Assembly: GCF_003865405.1 (NCBI RefSeq)
Contig: NZ_RQVQ01000026.1
Location: 1 to 39,001, forward strand
Length of the DNA stretch: 39,001 nt
Reading direction: 5' to 3'
From: Paenimyroides tangerinum
Lineage (GTDB): Bacteria; Bacteroidota; Bacteroidia; Flavobacteriales; Flavobacteriaceae
The position numbers were made by a program, and so were the translations under genes. Under the pieces are notes generated by a model, which searched no databases, had not been told where the DNA came from, and saw only the letters and a list, made by a program, of their open reading frames with translations. This document shows positions 34,441 through 39,001 of the stretch, piece by piece (positions within the stretch are counted from its first letter, which is position 1; each line of letters starts with the position of its first letter).

Positions 34441-34707
34441 TCACTTTCTTTCACAAACAAATACTACTAAAAATAATAATGTATAGACAAAAATAAAATC
34501 AAAAACAAAGTTTAAAAAATCCCAATTCCAATGTAATTGATTTTGTGAATCCCAAAACTGATTGTAATATTTTAATGGAAATCCGATGTTTGTAACAGGA
34601 AATTCTGTTTCTTTTCTCATGACTAAGTGAAAAATCGTACTTAAAAATGAAAGTATGCAAAAAATCAAAATTGATCCACATATTATTTTTAATTGTTTTT
34701 TTATCAT
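34441..34707 (-). CDS. Small two-span membrane protein, unknown
   Basis: This 88-residue protein has hydrophobic spans at about 9-29 (ICGSILIFCILSFLSTIFHL) and 64-84 (FLNFVFDFIFVYTLLFLVVF), separated by an aromatic loop (NIGFPLKYYNQFWDSQNQ). The loop's Gly-Phe-Pro and Tyr-Tyr-x-x-Phe-Trp pattern suggests a conserved small membrane protein rather than a chance frame. No function is known to me. It stands alone between gene scraps and the 218-base leader region of fabV. Confidence 0.65.
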   Translation of the reverse strand: MIKKQLKIICGSILIFCILSFLSTIFHLVMRKETEFPVTNIGFPLKYYNQFWDSQNQLHWNWDFLNFVFDFIFVYTLLFLVVFVCERK

Positions 34708-34873
34708 TATTTTTAAATTTGATAATGTTTTTTTACATAATTTTTTAGCATTTAGACCTTAATTATATAAACTTAAATTATATTTTTTAGTTAAATATTT
34801 TTACTTTTATATGAAGATTTAAATAATTAACTTTGATTGATTTTTGAATCGCTCAATTGCTTCAGATATATTA

Positions 34874-34898
34874 AATCTAACAGAAAATCTATTAGATT
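34874..34898. promoter_or_regulatory. Inverted repeat upstream of fabV (possible operator)
   Basis: AATCTAA (34874-34880) and TTAGATT (34892-34898) form an inverted repeat with an 11-base spacer, 28 to 52 bases before the fabV ATG. The region 34708-34873 is otherwise plain A+T-rich DNA. No matching regulator is identified. Confidence 0.3.
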
Positions 34899-34925
34899 AA
34901 ACTTACTAAAAAAATAAGAATAACA

Positions 34926-36122
34926 ATGATAATTAAACCAAGAACAAGAGGTTTTATTTGTTTAACAGCACATCCAGAAGGAGCTGCACAAAACATTAAA
35001 AATCAAATTGAATACGTAAAATCAAAAGGTAAAATTGAAAACGGACCTAAAAAAGTTTTAGTAATTGGTGCTTCAACTGGATTTGGTATCGCTTCAAGAA
35101 TTTCAGCTGCATTTGGTTCAGATGCTGCTACAATTGGAGTATTTTTTGAGAAAGAAGCTTCTGAAGGAAAAACAGGAACTGCAGGTTGGTACAATTCTGC
35201 GGCTTTTGAAAAAGAAGCTCACGCTGCTGGTTTATACGCTAAATCTATAAACGGAGATGCTTTTTCTGATGAAATTAAAAAACAAACTATAGAATTAATC
35301 AAACAAGATTTAGGTCAGATTGATTTAGTAGTTTATAGTTTAGCTTCTCCAAGAAGAACACACCCAAAAACTGGAGTTGCATATGCTTCCGTTTTAAAAC
35401 CAATTGGTGCTCCTTTTTCTAACAAAACTGTTGATTTTCATACAGGTGTAGTTTCTGATATTACAATTAATCCAATTGAAAGCCAAGAAGATATTGATAA
35501 CACAATCGCTGTTATGGGTGGTGAAGATTGGAAATTCTGGATGGAAGATTTAAAAGCTGCTGGTGTTTTAGCCGAAGGTGTTAAAGCCGTTGCTTATTCT
35601 TACATTGGACCTGAATTAACTTTCCCAATTTATAGAAACGGGACCATTGGTCAAGCTAAAAATGACTTAGAAGCTACAGTTTCTACAATCAATGATTTAT
35701 TAGCTGATTTAAATGGAATTTCTTATGTTTCTGTAAATAAGGCATTAGTAACTCAGTCAAGCTCTGCTATTCCGGTTGTTCCTTTATATATTTCATTATT
35801 ATATAAAGTTATGAAAGCTAAAGGAATTCACGAAGGTTGTATCGAGCAAATGCAACGTTTATTTGCTGATCGTTTGTACAACAAAGACGGTGTTTCTTTA
35901 GATGAAAATGGTAGAATTCGTGTTGATGATTTAGAAATGCGTGCTGATGTTCAAGCAGAAGTTGCAGAACTTTGGGAAAAAGCTACTACTGAAAACTTAG
36001 AAGAGTTATCTGATATTGTTGGTTACAGAGAAGATTTCTTTAACTTATTCGGATTTAATTTTGAAGGGATTGATTACGAAGCCGATACAAATGAAATGAT
36101 AATGGTTGAAAGTATTAAATAA
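34926..36122 (+). CDS. fabV: Trans-2-enoyl-CoA/ACP reductase (NADH)
   Basis: FabV reduces enoyl-ACP in the last step of each fatty acid elongation cycle and is the triclosan-insensitive alternative to FabI. The 398-residue length is typical. The start has MIIKPRTRGFICLTAHPEG, and the Rossmann loop VLVIGASTGFGIASR is at about 45-59. YSLASPRRTHP follows, then WKFWMEDLKAAGVLAEGVK and the active-site pair Tyr-(8)-Lys in IYRNGTIGQAK. The C-terminal DNFF-type tail reads REDFFNLFGF. It is a single gene with a long 218-base leader region containing an inverted repeat, and it ends before a strong terminator. Confidence 0.95.
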   Translation: MIIKPRTRGFICLTAHPEGAAQNIKNQIEYVKSKGKIENGPKKVLVIGASTGFGIASRISAAFGSDAATIGVFFEKEASEGKTGTAGWYNSAAFEKEAHAAGLYAKSINGDAFSDEIKKQTIELIKQDLGQIDLVVYSLASPRRTHPKTGVAYASVLKPIGAPFSNKTVDFHTGVVSDITINPIESQEDIDNTIAVMGGEDWKFWMEDLKAAGVLAEGVKAVAYSYIGPELTFPIYRNGTIGQAKNDLEATVSTINDLLADLNGISYVSVNKALVTQSSSAIPVVPLYISLLYKVMKAKGIHEGCIEQMQRLFADRLYNKDGVSLDENGRIRVDDLEMRADVQAEVAELWEKATTENLEELSDIVGYREDFFNLFGFNFEGIDYEADTNEMIMVESIK

Positions 36123-36208
36123 TTTTTGATAGTATCCATAAATTTTGAATTTAAAACGTCAGAAAAACTTCTGAAAATTAAGTTATTTTATCTTTAAAAA
36201 AGTTTGAT

Positions 36209-36243
36209 AAATCCTCTAAAACACTAATATTTTAGAGGATTTT
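36209..36243 (+). terminator. fabV terminator
   Basis: An 11-base perfect stem ATCCTCTAAAA / TTTTAGAGGAT (36211-36221 and 36230-36240) is followed by TTTT. It lies about 90 bases after the fabV stop. Confidence 0.8.
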
Positions 36244-36247
36244 CATT

Positions 36248-36378
36248 ATGATATTTAAAACATTACAATAAGCATCAAACTACATTACACTTTTGATAAT
36301 TTAATTCCTCAATCACATCCAGTTTGGATATTAAATCAAATTACAGAATCAATCGACATAATCTATTAGGAAAAGTAC
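36248..36378 (+). pseudogene. IS1182-type transposase N-terminal remnant, cut by IS4 end
   Basis: An ATG at 36248 gives MIFKTLQ and a stop; a shifted frame then reads IKLHYTFDNLIPQSHPVW and ILNQITESIDII, followed by TAG and EKY. The pattern IPxxHPVxxxNxxxxxIDI followed by a Glu-Lys-Tyr segment is the N-terminal region of IS1182-family (DUF772-type) transposases. The reading ends exactly where the IS4 right end begins (36378), so the IS4 copy interrupted or recombined into this older element. It contains a frameshift and a nonsense codon and is clearly dead. Confidence 0.55.
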
Positions 36379-37075
36379 AATAGCGTCCTAAATAAATTTA
36401 ATGCATAAAATATCCTCCGACTTTAGTAGGTTACAAGTGATATTTCGATGATTTTTAAAAAATACCCCCTTGTATTGATTTTGGAGGTGGTTTTTCTACT
36501 TCATTTAGTGGATTATCAAGCCATTATTATAATTCAATCTTTACGAAAAGGTTTAATCTTATAAAAGCCACTAAATTGGATGGATGCCAATTGAATTTTG
36601 ATTGTGCACGTAGCGCTTTTAGTATCAAAATAGTAATAAGTGCCGTCCATATTTGTATCATTACAGCATTTTCCGAGGTGCCAACAAAAGATTTTATATG
36701 TAAAAGTTGTTTGAAATCTCTAAAGAATATCTCCAGCATCCATCTACTTTTATAAAGCTCGCTAATGGTGTTTGCTGTCCAAGTAATTGGTTAGTAATAA
36801 GCTCTATTACTTGTTCATTTTCTTGATTCCATACCGCTACACGTCTCAATTTATTAGGATATAGCTGTTTTGATTTTTCATTAGTTAAAGTGATAATTTC
36901 ATCTTTTAGAATATTTAAGTGTCTGTTCTCTGGCAGTTCTAATTCCTTAATCGTCTCAAATTTTAAGTTATTCTTGTGTCTGATTACAAAATGTACTTGT
37001 TTGCTGTCCCAAACGTTTAATAGGCTAAAATCATTGTAAAATCGATCTGCAACAACAACACTACCTTTGAGTAAA
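36378..37075 (-). mobile_element. Degenerate IS4-family element, 5' part deleted
   Basis: The right end at 36378 is the reverse complement of the window's left-edge IS end. The element runs to about 37070-37076, where it passes directly into the interior of an SDR gene; its own left end and the first part of the transposase are missing. It is inverted relative to the copy at 1-154. Confidence 0.8.
36455..37075 (-). pseudogene. IS4-family transposase remnant (frameshift and two nonsense codons)
   Basis: From about 37075 downwards the minus strand reads GSVVVADRFYNDFSLLNVWD (around the second catalytic Asp), then a frameshift near 36776-36790, then ISELYKSRWMLEIFFRDFKQ. The latter contains the IS4 signature Y-(2)-R-(3)-E-(6)-K exactly. 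SFVGTSENAVMIQIWTALI follows. Two consecutive TAA codons at 36524-36529 replace the CAA and AAA of the sister copy, and the frame then continues to the natural stop at 36455. The first catalytic Asp and the N-terminal domain are absent, so this copy cannot transpose by itself. Confidence 0.85.
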
Positions 37076-37517
37076 AGAAGATTTTGATTCGCAATTTAAT
37101 ACCAATGTAAAAGGAGCTTTTTTTACTTTACAGAAAATGATGCCTTATTTAAATGAAGGTGTATCGGTTATAATTAATGGTTCCACAAACGCAACAGCTT
37201 CAGCTCTTGATTCTAGTATTTATGCGGCAACAAAAGCTGCCATTGTTAAGATTGCAAAAGTAGCTGCGAATGAATTAGCAGATCAAAAAATTAGAGTAAA
37301 TGTTGTGAGTCCGGGTCCAACTTTAACACGAGGTCTTGAAGGAGCAGTTCCGACTGAGGCTCTAGATTATTTGGCAAGTATTACAGCAGTAAAACGTTTG
37401 GCTGAACCAATTGAAATTGCAAATGCTGTTTTATTCTTATCTTCTAATGAAGCTAAAATTATTACTGGAACTGAACTTATTGTTGATGGTGGATTATTAA
37501 ATTATGCACAGAAATGA
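37071..37517 (+). pseudogene. Short-chain dehydrogenase, C-terminal half only
   Basis: The frame reads VKEDFDSQFNTNVKGAFFTL from about 37071 and ends at 37517. It keeps the SDR active-site serine region (INGSTNATAS), Tyr-Ala-Ala-Thr-Lys (YxxxK) and the C-terminal NVVSPGPT and GTELIVDGG segments. The NAD-binding first half is missing: upstream there is a TGA at 37068-37070, and the sequence becomes the IS4 transposase on the other strand. An internal ATG at 37137 would give a 126-residue product without a Rossmann loop. It is a gene cut by an IS-associated deletion. Confidence 0.85.
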
Positions 37518-37527
37518 TTTTGTATTT

Positions 37528-37554
37528 AAAAATGAGACTACGGTCTCATTTTTT
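37528..37554 (+). terminator. Terminator of the truncated SDR gene
   Basis: The stem AATGAGAC / GTCTCATT (37531-37538 and 37543-37550) has the tetraloop TACG and is followed by a T-run. Confidence 0.8.
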
Positions 37555-37617
37555 GTTTTTAAATAGAATAGATTTCGTTTTTAAAAATCTTATTTTTACT
37601 TTTTAAAACTAAGTCCG

Positions 37618-38892
37618 ATGTCAGTTTATCTTATCTATTTCATACTATTTATATTAGCATTTTTGATTGGAATTTTAATTCAAAGATTAATTAGTAATTC
37701 AAAGATTAATCAATTGAATTCAGAAAGTAAACAGCATTTGTATCAATTAGAAATTGAGCGAAATCGGTTTCAAGAAACAAAGCTAGAATTAGAAAATTTA
37801 CGTTTGGAACGTGATGATTTGTTTAGTGAATACAGCAAATCAAACTCGGAATTGAATTTTCTAAAAACAAAACTTGACGACCAAAAAAAAGAAATTGAAA
37901 AACTACAAATTAAATTCACAGAAACCTTTGAGAATTTAGCAAATCGCATTTTGGATGAAAAATCTGAAAAGTTTACAGCTACAAATAAAATTCAAATCGA
38001 AAACATATTAAACCCATTACAAGAAAAAATAAAATCGTTTGAAGAACGTGTCGAAATCACTCACAAAGACCAATTGATTCAGCAAACTTCTTTAAAAGAA
38101 CAAATCACATTTCTTTCATCACTTAATAAACAAATGACGCAAGAAACTATCAACTTAACCAATGCATTAAAAGGTGATTCCAAGGTTCAAGGAAATTGGG
38201 GCGAAGTGATTTTAGAACGAATTTTAGAAAAATCTGGTTTGGAAAAAGACCGTGAATATGAAGTTCAAAAGAGTTTTAATTTAGAAGGAAAGCGTTTACA
38301 ACCCGATGTTGTAATTCATTTACCAAACGACAAAAAAATGATAATCGATTCGAAAGTTTCATTAACTGCTTATGAACGTTATTGTAACGAAACAGATGAA
38401 ATTGAAAAGCAGAATTTTTTAAAACAACATATTTTATCAGTTGCAAATCACATCAAACAATTAAGCGAAAAAAATTATCAGCATATTTATGAAGTAGCTT
38501 CTCCTGATTTTATTTTGATGTTTGTGCCGATTGAAACCGCTTTTGCTTTAGCGATTAATAACGAACCGAATTTATACAATCAAGCTTTTGAAAAGAACAT
38601 TGTTATTGTAACTACTTCTACTCTTTTGGCTACCTTAAAAACAATTGACTCGTTATGGAAAAACGAAAAACAACAAAACAATGCCCTAGAAATTGCCAAA
38701 CAAGCGGGTTTGTTGTACGATAAGTTTGTTGGTTTTGTTGAAGATATTCAAAATATTGAAAAAAATATCGATCGTTCTAAATTGGATATCGAAAAAGCAA
38801 AAAATAAATTGTTTTTAGGAAATGGAAATTTGGTTAACGCAGCCGATAAAATTGTACAACTTGGAGCTAAAGCAAAGAAGAAATTGCAATAA
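37618..38892 (+). CDS. rmuC: DNA recombination protein RmuC
   Basis: RmuC limits inversions at short inverted repeats in E. coli and has a nuclease-like core. The 424-residue protein has an N-terminal membrane anchor (about 3-23), a long coiled coil (about 30-190) and the RmuC domain. The domain contains GDSKVQGNWGEVILERILEKSGL, LQPDVVIHLPNDKKMIIDSKVSLTAY, where the Asp...Asp-Ser-Lys pattern is of the restriction-endonuclease type, and SPDFILMFVPIETAF. The end has GNGNLVNAADKIVQLGAKAKK. It begins about 100 bases after the truncated SDR and ends before a strong terminator. Confidence 0.94.
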   Translation: MSVYLIYFILFILAFLIGILIQRLISNSKINQLNSESKQHLYQLEIERNRFQETKLELENLRLERDDLFSEYSKSNSELNFLKTKLDDQKKEIEKLQIKFTETFENLANRILDEKSEKFTATNKIQIENILNPLQEKIKSFEERVEITHKDQLIQQTSLKEQITFLSSLNKQMTQETINLTNALKGDSKVQGNWGEVILERILEKSGLEKDREYEVQKSFNLEGKRLQPDVVIHLPNDKKMIIDSKVSLTAYERYCNETDEIEKQNFLKQHILSVANHIKQLSEKNYQHIYEVASPDFILMFVPIETAFALAINNEPNLYNQAFEKNIVIVTTSTLLATLKTIDSLWKNEKQQNNALEIAKQAGLLYDKFVGFVEDIQNIEKNIDRSKLDIEKAKNKLFLGNGNLVNAADKIVQLGAKAKKKLQ

Positions 38893-38926
38893 AAAAGAAG
38901 CTCGTTGAGCTTCTTTTTTATTTTTT
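38891..38926 (+). terminator. rmuC terminator
   Basis: The stem AAAAAAGAAGCTC / GAGCTTCTTTTTT (38891-38903 and 38907-38919) has the loop GTT and further T after it. It overlaps the rmuC stop codon. Confidence 0.85.
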
Positions 38927-38935
38927 AATTGTTAC

Positions 38936-39001
38936 TGTTGTCCCGTCCTGAAATAACGATACATAAAAAAGAGTCGTTATGGAAGAATCAAACAATTATG
39001 T
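38936..39001 (+). mobile_element. Probable left end of an IS3-type insertion sequence (cut by window edge)
   Basis: After the rmuC terminator the sequence TGTTGTCCCGTCCTGAAATA is followed by ACGATACATAAAAAAGAGTC and an ATG at 38979 reading MEESNNYV to the window edge. From memory, flavobacterial IS3-family elements start with a similar TGT-CCCG terminal repeat about 45 bases ahead of an orfA beginning with an acidic MEE segment. Only eight codons are visible, so the assignment is tentative. Confidence 0.4.

Noticed and set aside
35003..35194. Open frames antisense to or overlapping fabV (also near 35065-35250)
   Set aside because: They lie entirely within the fabV coding region, have no promoter or family pattern, and mirror its codon bias.
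36527..36739. A 70-residue stand-alone protein on the minus strand
   Set aside because: It is an internal piece of the broken IS4 transposase between a frameshift and two nonsense codons.
1..37075. A composite transposon formed by the two inverted IS4 copies
   Set aside because: The enclosed DNA is largely core metabolism and translation genes of uniform composition, one IS copy is clearly dead, and no cargo such as resistance or transfer genes is present.
37137..37517. A complete small SDR-like enzyme of 126 residues
   Set aside because: It lacks the NAD-binding half, and the in-frame SDR similarity continues upstream of this ATG, so it is the tail of a truncated gene.
1..39001. CRISPR arrays, tRNA or rRNA genes, toxin-antitoxin pairs, phage genes
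   Set aside because: No regularly spaced repeats, no cloverleaf-like G+C-rich segments, and no matching protein families were seen on either strand.

Overview
The window looks like chromosome of a low-GC member of the Flavobacteriaceae (Flavobacterium or a close relative). The evidence is the strong A+T bias, the TAnnTTTG-type -7 promoter boxes that replace the usual -10, the lack of Shine-Dalgarno sequences, the many MKK-type secreted and lipoproteins with SC/AC lipoboxes, and family-typical versions of NrdJ, FabV, menaquinone-pathway MenB and an IS4-type transposase. No rRNA, tRNA, CRISPR array or prophage was seen.

Layout. 1-154 is the 3' end of an IS4-family element running off the left edge. 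217-6067 holds a DUF6642-like protein, an OprP-like porin, a YedI (DUF808) membrane protein and a TPR-histidine kinase/LuxR-type regulator pair. 6242-14412 is mostly minus strand: a possible 58-residue ORF, a BtuF-like binding protein with pyrF, prfA, a YceI-like lipoprotein, the B12-dependent ribonucleotide reductase nrdJ and a GlcD-type FAD oxidase. 14477-15950 is a decay zone with a frameshifted gene and a decapitated MFS transporter that converge on a shared palindrome. 15990-18196 is a minus-strand SDR / outer membrane protein / transaldolase cluster. 18288-20687 is a plus-strand cluster: M28 peptidase, small exported protein, PaaI-type thioesterase, membrane protein. 20714-25559 holds a class D beta-lactamase homologue without its catalytic residues, a lipoprotein, menB, a serine hydrolase lipoprotein, smpB and pcm. 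25711-33935 is a plus-strand run: Gfo/Idh/MocA oxidoreductase, 3-hydroxyacyl-CoA dehydrogenase, DUF1015, YggS, an exonuclease/GIY-YIG protein, a K+ channel, miaA, an acyl-ACP thioesterase and an outer membrane protein. 33990-34378 contains gene scraps. fabV follows at 34926.

36248-37517 is a scar of nested decay: an IS1182-like transposase N-terminus abuts the end of a second, degenerate IS4 copy, whose 5' half is lost and fused to the C-terminal half of an SDR gene. rmuC and the probable left end of an IS3-type element close the window. The two IS4 copies lie in inverted orientation about 36 kb apart, but what they enclose is mainly core metabolism, so this is not taken to be a functional composite transposon.

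How the genes work together: most are housekeeping (translation termination and ribosome rescue by prfA and smpB, tRNA modification by miaA, nucleotides by pyrF and nrdJ, menaquinone by menB, fatty acids by fabV and the thioesterase). I found no convincing new multi-gene system. The most unusual items are two probable pseudoenzymes (217-783 and 20714-21514), the frameshifted C/H-rich gene at 14477-15416, a repeat-like intergenic element at 8223-8284, and the IS-driven rearrangement at the right end.
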